From contig JACQEH010000267.1 of assembly GCA_016200675.1 (NCBI GenBank), positions 1-5,812 of the forward strand: DNA of 5,812 nt, in the 5' to 3' direction. Shown here piece after piece: positions 1 to 5,494 of this stretch. Below the pieces are notes generated by a model that searched no databases, was not told the DNA's origin, and saw only the letters and a program-made list of their open reading frames with translations. Position numbers and translations under genes: made by a program. This DNA is from Chloroflexota bacterium (GTDB lineage: Bacteria > Chloroflexota > Limnocylindria > Limnocylindrales > CSP1-4). Within the stretch, counting starts at the first letter, position 1, and each line of letters begins with the position of its first letter.

Positions 1-88
1 CGGCGATGCCGCGCTCATGGAGCCAGGTGACCGTGTCGCTGTCGGGCGGCAGATGCATCGCCTGGACCAGGGACTCTCGCATCGACAT
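1..88 (-). CDS. N-terminus of an unrecognised protein, cut by the left edge
   Basis: Reading leftward from an ATG at 88-86, 29 codons stay open to the window edge; the peptide begins MSMRESLVQAMHLPPDSD and continues with TVTWLHERGIA. The start is supported by a strong Shine-Dalgarno sequence, GGAGGG on the minus strand (97-102), 8 nt upstream. A second in-frame ATG lies two codons later (82-80), but its spacing is less good. It lies on the same strand as the CsbD-like gene, 113 bp downstream of that stop, and probably has its own promoter (see 122-150). I do not recognise the family from so short a piece. The fragment looks soluble, with no signal peptide or membrane segment. That this is a real gene is inferred from the ribosome binding site and uninterrupted frame; function is unknown. 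Confidence 0.55.
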   Translation of the reverse strand, partial: MSMRESLVQAMHLPPDSDTVTWLHERGIA

Positions 89-121
89 TGGCGTTGCCCT
101 CCAACGGTGGCCGAGGTGTGC

Positions 122-150
122 AGCCTAGCGCGGCAGGACGCCGGTTGGAA
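122..150 (-). promoter_or_regulatory. Possible promoter for the left-edge gene
   Basis: On the minus strand TTCCAA (145-150) and TAGGCT (122-127) are separated by exactly 17 nt. This would place a transcription start near 115 and give a leader of about 27 nt carrying the GGAGGG ribosome binding site. Both hexamers match consensus at only about half their positions, so this is a suggestion based on spacing and the TAnnnT form of the -10 element. Confidence 0.3.
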
Positions 151-201
151 GCGGTCGCCTGCAGCGAGGCTGTCCTCGTCCTCCGTTCGAGACCGTGGCG
201 G

Positions 202-390
202 TCAGCGCGTGCGGCCGTCGGCGAAGCGCCTGGTGGACTTGGCCTCGCCGATCTTCTCCTGGACCTTGCCCTTCACCTGGTCGAGCTTGCCCGACCACTG
301 CGACGAGCGGTCGCCCAGGAACTTCCCGACTTCCTCCTTGACCTTGCCCTTGCCCTGGGTGACCTTGCCTTCGACGCGCTCCTGGGTCAT
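202..390 (-). CDS. CsbD-family stress-response protein
   Basis: This is a 62-residue, very hydrophilic, lysine/glutamate-rich protein. It has the two-part layout of the CsbD (UPF0337) family: an N-terminal VEGKVTQGKGKVKEEVGKF segment (residues 7-24) and a second half SGKLDQVKGKVQEKIGEAK (33-51), both rich in the GK-V/K-GK pattern. Length is normal for the family (about 55-70 residues). Family members such as Bacillus subtilis CsbD are general-stress proteins of unknown biochemical role, thought to be small, cytoplasmic and helical. The start at 390 is fixed by GGAGG (399-403) 8 nt upstream. The same frame stays open much further upstream, but that part is antisense to another gene. The usual acidic D/E-rich linker between the halves is replaced by LGDRSSQW, and the tail is basic (RRFADGRTR). 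It stands alone, divergent from the 547 operon. Confidence 0.88.
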   Translation of the reverse strand: MTQERVEGKVTQGKGKVKEEVGKFLGDRSSQWSGKLDQVKGKVQEKIGEAKSTRRFADGRTR

Positions 391-412
391 GTCGCCCGCC
401 TCCACTCGGTGT

Positions 413-424
413 CGCCGATCGGCG
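413..424. promoter_or_regulatory. 12-bp perfect palindrome upstream of the CsbD-like gene
   Basis: CGCCGATCGGCG is a perfect palindrome, 22 bp upstream of the CsbD-like start codon, in the 156-bp spacer between this gene and the divergent 547 operon. It could be an operator. About one such 12-mer is expected by chance in a window this size, more in GC-rich sequence, so the evidence is only its position. Confidence 0.15.
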
Positions 425-533
425 CACGCCGACGCTACGGGCCCCGGGCCGATCCGTGGTGACAAGTCGTCATCTCGATCCCGGGCCGGAGGCTGCGGCG
501 AGGTCGTGCACCGGCTTCCGCGCACCGGGCGCG

Positions 534-539
534 TAAGAT
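534..539 (+). promoter_or_regulatory. -10 element for a probably leaderless transcript
   Basis: TAAGAT (4 of 6 to TATAAT) ends 7 nt before the ATG at 547, so transcription would begin at or beside the A of the start codon. No Shine-Dalgarno sequence precedes that ATG, and no convincing -35 box is visible. The same arrangement recurs upstream of the genes starting at 3041 (minus) and 5675. Confidence 0.45.
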
Positions 540-546
540 CACCGGC

Positions 547-954
547 ATGAGCGATGCCCCCGTGCCCGCGGCCGCCAAGCCGGCCCGAGTCCACATCGAG
601 AACGTCAACCACCCCGGCTCGAGCACGTCGGTCGATGCGGGCATGTACGAGGCGATGCGCGTTGCCCTCCTGGGAATCCTTCCCGGCCAGGCTCCGGGGC
701 TCACGGAAGGGCAGATGCGCACGGCGGTCCTGCCGCACCTGCCGGCCGACCTCTTCCCCGGCGGGGCCCGTGCGAGCTGGTGGGCCAAGGCCGTCCAGCT
801 CGATCTCGAGGCCAAGGGGCTCCTCGTCCGCGAGACCTCCCGACCGCTGCGCTGGCACCGGCCGGCCGAACCGACGCCCCCGGCGATTCATCCGCCGCGC
901 GATCCGGGCGGCCGGCTGGGGCGGACGCGGACCCGGAACACCTTCTCCAAGTAG
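547..954 (+). CDS. DUF6958-like conserved hypothetical protein
   Basis: The 135-residue protein has a well-conserved core at about residues 14-106. Its parts are an N-terminal strand followed by NHPG (21-24), a VDAGMYEAMRVALLGILP helix (29-46), LTEGQMRTAVLPHLPADLFPG (52-72) and ASWWAKAVQLDLEAKGLL (76-93), ending LRWHR (101-105). This matches a family of small bacterial proteins that I recall as DUF6958; the name is from memory. The closing WWAKxVQLDLEAKGLxxRE part reads like the recognition helix and wing of a winged-helix fold, but DNA binding is only an inference. Residues 106-135 are a Pro/Arg-rich, probably disordered tail beyond the normal family end. The start at 547 gives the full core, lacks a Shine-Dalgarno sequence and looks leaderless. 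It is first of a two-gene operon, with 12 nt to the next start. No catalytic motif is evident. Confidence 0.82.
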   Translation: MSDAPVPAAAKPARVHIENVNHPGSSTSVDAGMYEAMRVALLGILPGQAPGLTEGQMRTAVLPHLPADLFPGGARASWWAKAVQLDLEAKGLLVRETSRPLRWHRPAEPTPPAIHPPRDPGGRLGRTRTRNTFSK

Positions 955-966
955 GCGAGGAGTCGC

Positions 967-1566
967 GTGACCGAGCCGCACGATCACGACAGCCAGGCGC
1001 ATGGGAACGAGCATCATCACCATGAGCATGTCGACTACGGCGACGCGATCCTGGCCTTCCGGGCCGACAAGGACGACTACTTCCGAACCGGCACGCGCAG
1101 TCCGTTGCCGCCGGCGGAGCGAGAGGCCTTTGCCGGCCTCCCCTACTTCGCCGTCGACCCCGATCTGCGCTTCGAGGGCCTGACGCTCCAGCCCTACATG
1201 CGCAGTGAGCCGACGAGCTTCGCCATCCCGACCTCGGACGGCAAGCTCCGGCCGGCGAACCGCGCCGGACTCCTCCGATTCACCGTCGGCGGCGTCCCGT
1301 GTGTCCTGACCGCCTACACGTTCGATGGTGGCGAGCCCGGCTCACTGTTCGTGCCCTTCCTCGATGGGACGACGGGGGTGGAGTCCTACGGCGCGGGCCG
1401 GTACCTCGACCTGGACGCCGAGCACGATGGGACGTACGTCCTGGACTTCAACCTGGCCTATCACCCGTCATGTGTGTACGACATGCGCTTCTCGTGCCCC
1501 CTGACGCCGCCGGAGAACCGGTTGCCGGTGCGAATCGAGGCAGGTGAGAAGCTCGGGCCGCACTGA
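967..1566 (+). CDS. DUF1684 protein with a histidine-rich N-terminus
   Basis: The product has 199 residues. Residues 24-195 match DUF1684: FRADKDDYFRTGTRSPL (31-47), FAGLPYFAVDP (55-65), VPFLDGTTGVESYGAGRYLDL (129-149), and the signature DFNLAYHPSCVYDMRFSCPL (160-179) followed by PPENRLPVRIEAGEK (181-195). The family is widespread in Actinobacteria and haloarchaea, and its biochemical role is unknown. The first 21 residues hold eight histidines (5, 7, 12, 16-19, 21) with Asp and Glu, so they could bind Zn, Ni or Cu; the core does not need this extension. The GTG start at 967 is preceded by GAGGAG (957-962) with a short 4-nt gap. No other in-frame start occurs before the domain, so the His-rich stretch is genuinely translated. 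There is no signal peptide or TM helix. It is second in the operon, 12 bp after the DUF6958-like gene. Cysteines 112, 169 and 177 could bind metal or form a disulfide. Confidence 0.9.
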   Translation: MTEPHDHDSQAHGNEHHHHEHVDYGDAILAFRADKDDYFRTGTRSPLPPAEREAFAGLPYFAVDPDLRFEGLTLQPYMRSEPTSFAIPTSDGKLRPANRAGLLRFTVGGVPCVLTAYTFDGGEPGSLFVPFLDGTTGVESYGAGRYLDLDAEHDGTYVLDFNLAYHPSCVYDMRFSCPLTPPENRLPVRIEAGEKLGPH

Positions 1567-1578
1567 TCAGGCACTGCA

Positions 1579-1610
1579 AACGGGCCGGCGACCATGGGCC
1601 GCCGGCCGTT
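1579..1610. terminator. Bulged hairpin between convergent operons
   Basis: GGCCGGCG (1583-1590) pairs with CGCCGGCC (1600-1607) across a 9-nt loop. AAC (1579-1581) pairs with GTT (1608-1610) once G1582 is bulged, giving an 11-bp stem. It fills most of the 48-bp gap between the convergent stops at 1566 and 1615. Read on the minus strand, the stem is followed by a short T run (GTTTGC), weakly favouring termination of the sigma operon; on the plus strand there is no T tract. It is probably a shared, bidirectional terminator. Confidence 0.55.
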
Positions 1611-1614
1611 GATC

Positions 1615-2496
1615 CTACTCAAAGACGATTGAGGCCACGATCGGCTTGATCTCGGCGATCGCTGCCGGTGCCGACGGTCCGAACGACTCGCCGTCGATCA
1701 CGAGGATCCTGCCGTGGACATCGAGCACCCACAGGCGCTCGGTCGAGCCGCCGTTCGTCCCTCCGCCAGAACCGCTCCCGGGCCAGCTGAACAGCGGCAG
1801 CATCGGACCGAAGGTGCAGCCGGCGGTGTCGGTGTTGATCGCGTTCGTGAGGACGAGCGTCTTGCCCGAAACCCCTCCGATGGTGATGTCCGTGGCCGAG
1901 CCTGCCGTGAAGCCGGACATGCGGGTGACGGCCTGGACGACGCCGTCAACGGTCATCGGGAGGTCCGGCGACTTGAGCGCCTGACCGGTGCCATGGCACG
2001 GATCGATGACGACCCCATCGATGAGATCGAGCGTCACCCACGTCGCGGCGTTGGCCGGGAGGGCACTCACGAACTCGACGTCGCTGCCGGCCAACGCCTT
2101 GGGCGTCCAGGCGGACGGGAACGCGATCGTGAACGGCGCCGCGAACGGACTTCCGACGCGGTACCTGGCGCCCTTGGCCAGGGGACGATCAAGGTCAGGA
2201 AGGCCGATCTGCACGGCGGACGTCGTGGGTGACGGTGACGGGTTGCCGCCCACACTGTTGGGCGGGAGGAGCTTGATCGCGGCAACTGCCGCCACCACCA
2301 CGATGGCGATGGCCGCGATCGCCAGGCGCGCGGGGACGTTCATGGTTGGCAACCTCCACGCCGGCAGGTTGTGCCGACGCTGACGAATCGAAGGGACCTG
2401 GTCGAGGACGGAGTCGAGGACGCGATCCGGGAGCCGGGTCGGACCTTCCTCCAGCCACGAGCGGACGATGCGGGTCATGTCGGGCTCTGGCCTCAT
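1615..2496 (-). CDS. Single-TM membrane protein, putative anti-sigma or sensor partner of the ECF sigma factor
   Basis: The 293-residue protein has a cytoplasmic N-terminus of about 56 residues (TRIVRSWLEEGPTRLPDRVL at 8-27, then SVLDQVPSIRQRR), one hydrophobic helix at about 58-77, a Pro/Ser/Thr linker (81-94) and an extracytoplasmic domain (about 100-293). The outer domain has PFTIAFPSAW (121-130), DPCHG (165-169), a VDGVVQAVTRM helix (183-193), DITIGGVSGKTLVLT (203-217), GCTFG (226-230), a Gly/Ser-rich loop (239-251) and RLWVLDVHGRILVIDGESF (254-272). Cys167 and Cys227 could form a disulfide. The start is set by GGAGG 7 nt upstream, and the ATG overlaps the sigma stop (ATGA), implying translational coupling. 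I recall this architecture after sigma genes in Chloroflexota-like genomes. The HxxxCxxC motif of zinc anti-sigma proteins is absent, so the anti-sigma role rests on position and topology. Inner-membrane location is inferred. Confidence 0.75.
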   Translation of the reverse strand: MRPEPDMTRIVRSWLEEGPTRLPDRVLDSVLDQVPSIRQRRHNLPAWRLPTMNVPARLAIAAIAIVVVAAVAAIKLLPPNSVGGNPSPSPTTSAVQIGLPDLDRPLAKGARYRVGSPFAAPFTIAFPSAWTPKALAGSDVEFVSALPANAATWVTLDLIDGVVIDPCHGTGQALKSPDLPMTVDGVVQAVTRMSGFTAGSATDITIGGVSGKTLVLTNAINTDTAGCTFGPMLPLFSWPGSGSGGGTNGGSTERLWVLDVHGRILVIDGESFGPSAPAAIAEIKPIVASIVFE

Positions 2497-3041
2497 CGGG
2501 TTGCCTCCCGCACGGTCGGTCGTGCGTCGGCTTCGAGAGCCGCCCGCAGGCCGCGCATCGCGTGATGAAGACGTGAACGAACAGTCCCGATCGGGATACC
2601 GAGGGTCTCGGCGACCGTCTCGAGAGGAAGATCGAGATAGTGGTGGAGGACCACCACGGCGCGATGATCGATGGACAGGCGGCGGAAGCCGCGATCGAGC
2701 TGGTCGCGATCGACGACCGCGCTCATTCCCTCGCCGGTTGTCGGCTCGTCGGCCGGCAGGAGGCGCAGGTCCGGGCTCCATGTGCGCGTCCGGCGACCCT
2801 CGGCGTAGCAGGCGCGCACGAGGAGCCGGTACGACCAGGCATCGAACTGGGCCGGGTCGCGGAGCTGCGGGAGATCGCGCCAGATGCTCAGCAGCGCCTG
2901 CTGCGTCGCGTCCTCGGCGAGACTGGTGTCGCGCAGGATCCTGTGCGCCACCGCGTGGAGACGGTCGCCCACCGCGACGGCAAGGCTCGCGAAGGCCTCT
3001 TCGTCGCCGCGTTGTGCCTGGACCACGAGCTTGGTATCCAC
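2493..3041 (-). CDS. ECF-type RNA polymerase sigma factor
   Basis: This 182-residue sigma-70-family protein has only regions 2 and 4, as in ECF sigma factors. Region 2 spans about residues 10-80 (GDEEAFASLAVAVGDRLHAV, then SLAEDATQQALLSIWRDL at 40-57 and FDAWSYRLLVRACY at 66-79). A linker of about 30 residues follows. Region 4 spans about 112-170, with its helix-turn-helix in PLETVAETLGIPIGTVRSRL (139-158). It would direct RNA polymerase to a small set of promoters. The GTG start at 3041 gives a standard ECF N-terminus. The frame is open upstream to 3203, but that extension is Arg-rich and unlike the family. No Shine-Dalgarno sequence precedes the GTG; TACCCT sits 6 nt upstream, suggesting a leaderless transcript. 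Its stop overlaps the start of the membrane partner, a typical sigma/anti-sigma layout. There is no SnoaL-like C-terminal extension, so it is not ECF41-like. Confidence 0.93.
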   Translation of the reverse strand: MDTKLVVQAQRGDEEAFASLAVAVGDRLHAVAHRILRDTSLAEDATQQALLSIWRDLPQLRDPAQFDAWSYRLLVRACYAEGRRTRTWSPDLRLLPADEPTTGEGMSAVVDRDQLDRGFRRLSIDHRAVVVLHHYLDLPLETVAETLGIPIGTVRSRLHHAMRGLRAALEADARPTVREATR

Positions 3042-3047
3042 GTTCGC

Positions 3048-3053
3048 AGGGTA
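3048..3053 (-). promoter_or_regulatory. -10 element of the sigma operon, leaderless arrangement
   Basis: On the minus strand TACCCT (TAnnnT form) ends 6 nt before the GTG at 3041, placing the transcription start at or next to the start codon. No good -35 is seen at 16-18 nt spacing. The upstream direct repeats (3081-3100) might be an activator site that compensates. Confidence 0.4.
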
Positions 3054-3080
3054 TGGGAGCCGTAGCTGATCTCGTGACGC

Positions 3081-3100
3081 AATCTTCCGCCGGAATCTTC
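3081..3100 (-). repeat. Direct repeat GAAGATT x2 upstream of the sigma gene
   Basis: Two perfect copies of GAAGATT (minus strand; 3081-3087 and 3094-3100) sit 13 bp apart, start to start. If transcription starts at 3041 they centre near -43 and -56, a usual place for an activator dimer. The sequence between them also builds an 11-bp inverted repeat, TTCCG-C-CGGAA (3085-3095). The spacer is shared with the divergent ferritin-like gene, so a regulator here could act on both. Confidence 0.35.
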
Positions 3101-3183
3101 GGCAGCCTGTCCTCTCACGAGCCGGCGAGCCAGGCGGACGAGCCGCCTCATCGCGGGTCCGGCGCTCCTTGGCCCGTCGGGCG

Positions 3184-3189
3184 TATGCT
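3184..3189 (+). promoter_or_regulatory. Possible -10 element for the ferritin-like gene
   Basis: TATGCT (4 of 6 to TATAAT) would give a start near 3196 and a leader of about 33 nt that includes the GGGGAG ribosome binding site at 3214-3219. No clear -35 box is seen at the proper distance. Confidence 0.35.
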
Positions 3190-3228
3190 CGGGGCACGTT
3201 CATCGGTCAGGTTGGGGAGTCGTGTGGC

Positions 3229-4563
3229 GTGATCGCAGATTCCACGTCGGCAGGCCGCCTCATCCACATCCTCGAGAGCCGCGGTGGCACGTCCGGCAGC
3301 GGAACGGGGATCGTCCTGCAGCACCGCGAGGCCCTCGTCTACACGCTCAGCAAGGCCGCTGCGCTCGAGCACCTCGTGATGTGCCAGTACCTCTACGCGG
3401 CGTTCTCGATGAAGGACCGCGAGGACGACGGCCTGCCGCCCGAGCAGCTGGCCGCGGTCAAGCGATGGCGCAAGGACATCATCGGCATCGCCGAGCAGGA
3501 AATGCTCCATTTGGCGCTGGTCCAGAATGTCCTGACAGCCGTCGGGGCCGCCCCCTACCTTGGCCGTCCCAACTTCCCGCTGCCGCCGCATGCGTATCCC
3601 GCCGGGATCCAGATGGCGCTCCTCCCGTTCGGGGAGACTTCGCTCCGCCATTTCGCCTATCTGGAGCGGCCCGAGGACCACGAGATGGCCGACGTGGACA
3701 TGTTCGCGGCCCTCGAGAAGGCCGCGCCGCTGCCGGCGGTCCACGAGGACGACATCGGACCGCAGATGCAGGACTTCGCCACGATCGGCCACATGTACCG
3801 GGCGATCGAGGCGGGCCTCGGCAAGCTCGTCGAGAAGCTCGGCGAGCCGACACTCTTCCTGGGTCCGCCGGCCGCACAGGCGACCGAGCAGCACTTCCGC
3901 TGGGAGGAGCTCGTCGCCGTCACGGACCTGGCCTCGGCCCAGCGGGCGCTCGACACGATCGTCGAGCAGGGCGAGGGCGCTCGCGGCGACTGGCACGACG
4001 CGCACTTCGGCCGCCTCATCCGGATCCTCGACGAGTACCTCGCGATCAAGACCGCGGACCCGACGTTCGAGCCCGCCCGACCCGTGGTCACGGCGTTCGT
4101 CCGGCGGCCCGAGGACGGGGCCGACGTGCCGATCATCACGGACCCCTTCACCAGCCGCTGCATGGACCTCCTGAACGCCGTCTACGAGGTCCTGCTCCAG
4201 ATCCTCGCCCGCTACTTCGCCCACACGGACGAGACCGACGACCAGCTGGCCGTGCTCGCCGATGTGGCCGTCGGCCTCATGTACGTGGCCATCAAGCCTC
4301 TCGGCAGCCTTGTGACCCGCCTCCCGATCGGGACGGAGTTCGCCGGCCTGACGGCCGGCCCGAGCTTCGAGCTCTTCTACGCGGTGGACTACCTGCTCCC
4401 CCACCGCGATGCGGCGTGGGCGGTCATCGAGGAGCGGATGCGCGACGTCGCCGAGCTCGCGACCCGCTGTCGCGACTCGTGTGCGCCGCTCTACATGGCA
4501 CCCCTGATCAAGGTCACCGACGCCCTGCGTGCCCAGGCCGACCGGCTCGCCGCCGCGCGCTGA
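3229..4563 (+). CDS. Ferritin-like protein, VioB/RebD iminophenyl-pyruvate dimer synthase family (PF12902-type)
   Basis: The product has 444 residues. The N-terminal part (about 34-270) is a ferritin-like four-helix domain: helix 1 KAAALEHLVMCQYLYAAFSM (42-61, Glu47), helix 2 GIAEQEMLHLALVQNVLTAV (86-105, Glu91-x-x-His94), then GRPNFPLPP (112-120), a helix with IGHMYRAIEAGL (186-197), and VEQGEG (245-250) before HFGRL (259-263). These Glu/His residues are probable metal ligands. Residues about 300-435 form a second helical region (MDLLNAVYEVLLQILARYF, ETDDQL, PLGSLVTRLPIG, AGPSFE, LLPHRDAAW), which I recall in stand-alone members. The best-studied relatives, VioB and RebD, couple oxidised tryptophan units in bisindole biosynthesis. 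No vioA/rebO-type partner is present here, so the substrate is unknown. The GTG start has GGGGAG 9 nt upstream; an earlier TTG (3169) is less likely. It is divergent from the sigma gene. Confidence 0.85.
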   Translation: MIADSTSAGRLIHILESRGGTSGSGTGIVLQHREALVYTLSKAAALEHLVMCQYLYAAFSMKDREDDGLPPEQLAAVKRWRKDIIGIAEQEMLHLALVQNVLTAVGAAPYLGRPNFPLPPHAYPAGIQMALLPFGETSLRHFAYLERPEDHEMADVDMFAALEKAAPLPAVHEDDIGPQMQDFATIGHMYRAIEAGLGKLVEKLGEPTLFLGPPAAQATEQHFRWEELVAVTDLASAQRALDTIVEQGEGARGDWHDAHFGRLIRILDEYLAIKTADPTFEPARPVVTAFVRRPEDGADVPIITDPFTSRCMDLLNAVYEVLLQILARYFAHTDETDDQLAVLADVAVGLMYVAIKPLGSLVTRLPIGTEFAGLTAGPSFELFYAVDYLLPHRDAAWAVIEERMRDVAELATRCRDSCAPLYMAPLIKVTDALRAQADRLAAAR

Positions 4564-4608
4564 GGACCGCTCCGCTCAGGACCGCACCGCTCGGGACCGC
4601 CCCGCTCA
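4564..4608. repeat. Three tandem 15-bp repeats between convergent stops
   Basis: The copies are GGACCGCTCCGCTCA (4564-4578), GGACCGCACCGCTCG (4579-4593) and GGACCGCCCCGCTCA (4594-4608). They differ only at position 8 and at the last base. The array starts immediately after the ferritin-like stop and ends on the three bases that are the stop codon of the minus-strand reductase. The gap has no hairpin with a T tract, so no ordinary terminator is visible between these convergent genes. Confidence 0.85.
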
Positions 4609-5469
4609 GCCGACCTTCCGGGTGAGCCGGACCATCGGGATGACGCGGCCGGCCTGTTCCGCGTAGGGTGCGAACCAGGGCAGCTCGTGGACGTGCTGCT
4701 GCCAGAGACGGTCGCGCTCGGGGGCCTCGACGACGACGTCCGCCGTCGCGGCGAAGCTCTCGTTGTCGACTTCGAGACGGACCACGGGATGGGCCCGCAC
4801 GTTGGCCACCCAGGCCGGGTCCGTTGGTGCGCCACCCTTGGTCCCAGCGACGACGTAGGCGTCGCCATCGCGCGAGTAGGTCAGGATCGCCCGACGAGCG
4901 AGCCCGCTCCAGGCGCCGGTCGAGGTCATCAGGAGCAGCGGGTGGCCGGCCAGCGGCCCCTCGGACGGCCGGCCGCCGTTCGCCCGAAGGTCGGCGATCA
5001 GCGATTCCTCCCAGGAGCCGGCGTCGGGCTCGGCGGCCGATGCCTCGTCCAGGGTGAGCGTGACGACCGGCAACGGGCGATCCGTCATCGTCTCGTAGCG
5101 CTCGAAGATCGGGATCTTCGCGATGTGGTTGTCGAGGAGACGACGCCGCTCGGCGCCGCTCTCGATCGCCGCCCGTGCCCTGAACGTCGTGGCGCCGACC
5201 TCGACCGAGACCTCGGGGTTCGCCATGACGTTGGTGACCCAGGCGGGACTCCAGTCGCGTCCGCTGTTCGACCCAACCACGACGTAGCGCTCGCGGTCGC
5301 GGCTGTAGCCGAGCGGCGAGATGCGCGGCTCGCCCGACTTCGCCCCAATCGTGGTGAGCAGAAGGAGGTCGGATCCGGCGAGGGGTCCGGTCAGGACCCT
5401 GCCGTCGTTGGCTCGGAGCTCTGCGGCGAGCCTGAGGTTCCAGGCGCGCTCCTTGGTATCGATCGGCAT
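4606..5469 (-). CDS. Tandem-domain Ddn/DUF385-type putative F420H2-dependent reductase
   Basis: The 287-residue protein is two copies of the deazaflavin-dependent nitroreductase/quinone reductase domain (PF04075-type, split beta-barrel). Mycobacterium tuberculosis Ddn has one such domain in about 150 residues. Domain 1 spans about 8-141, with LLLLTTIGAKSGEPRISPL (35-53), YVVVGSNSG (62-70), SPAWVTNVMANPEV (74-87) and a closing LPVVTLTL. Domain 2 spans about 153-285, with LLLMTSTGAWSG (178-189), YVVAGTKGGAP (205-215), DPAWVANVRAHPVV (217-230) and a closing IPMVRLTR. By hand alignment the halves agree at about half of 86 core positions. Relatives reduce quinones, nitro compounds or other substrates with F420H2. 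The ATG at 5469 has GGGAG 9 nt upstream; the open frame further upstream is Arg/Pro-rich and not family-like. No TM helix or signal peptide is present. It stands alone. The two-domain form could fold as an intramolecular pseudo-dimer. Substrate and cofactor are inferred from the family. Confidence 0.88.
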   Translation of the reverse strand: MPIDTKERAWNLRLAAELRANDGRVLTGPLAGSDLLLLTTIGAKSGEPRISPLGYSRDRERYVVVGSNSGRDWSPAWVTNVMANPEVSVEVGATTFRARAAIESGAERRRLLDNHIAKIPIFERYETMTDRPLPVVTLTLDEASAAEPDAGSWEESLIADLRANGGRPSEGPLAGHPLLLMTSTGAWSGLARRAILTYSRDGDAYVVAGTKGGAPTDPAWVANVRAHPVVRLEVDNESFAATADVVVEAPERDRLWQQHVHELPWFAPYAEQAGRVIPMVRLTRKVG

Positions 5470-5494
5470 CGACGGGGTCTCCCTGCGCTGGACT

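Noticed and set aside
432..465. Promoter for the CsbD-like gene: TTGTCA (460-465) with TAGCGT (432-437), minus strand
   Set aside because: The -35 is good (5 of 6), but the spacing is 22 nt, too long for a standard promoter, and no better -10 is seen at 16-18 nt.
17..550. 177-codon plus-strand open frame
   Set aside because: It is Arg/Ser/Pro-rich and overlaps the CsbD-like gene on the other strand. It is a high-GC artefact with no family-like sequence.
391..1029. Upstream extension of the CsbD-like frame on the minus strand (275 codons in all)
   Set aside because: It is antisense to the DUF6958-like gene, Arg/Gly-rich and unrelated to any family; only the last 62 codons, preceded by a strong ribosome binding site, make a CsbD protein.
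3042..3203. N-terminal extension of the sigma factor
   Set aside because: The extension is Arg-rich, lacks family similarity and would run through the promoter spacer. The GTG at 3041 gives the normal ECF start.
3148..4404. 418-codon minus-strand frame opposite the ferritin-like gene
   Set aside because: It is an antisense mirror of a well-supported gene, with a composition of repeated Val/Arg/Glu/Asp-type codons and no recognisable domain.
3222..4625. 467-codon plus-strand frame offset from the ferritin-like gene
   Set aside because: It is dominated by Arg, Pro and Gly, typical of a shifted frame in GC-rich DNA. The frame starting at 3229 has all the family motifs.
3229..5469. A violacein or rebeccamycin-type biosynthetic cluster
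   Set aside because: Only the ferritin-like family member is present; no amino-acid oxidase, VioE, P450 or FAD monooxygenase gene lies in the window.
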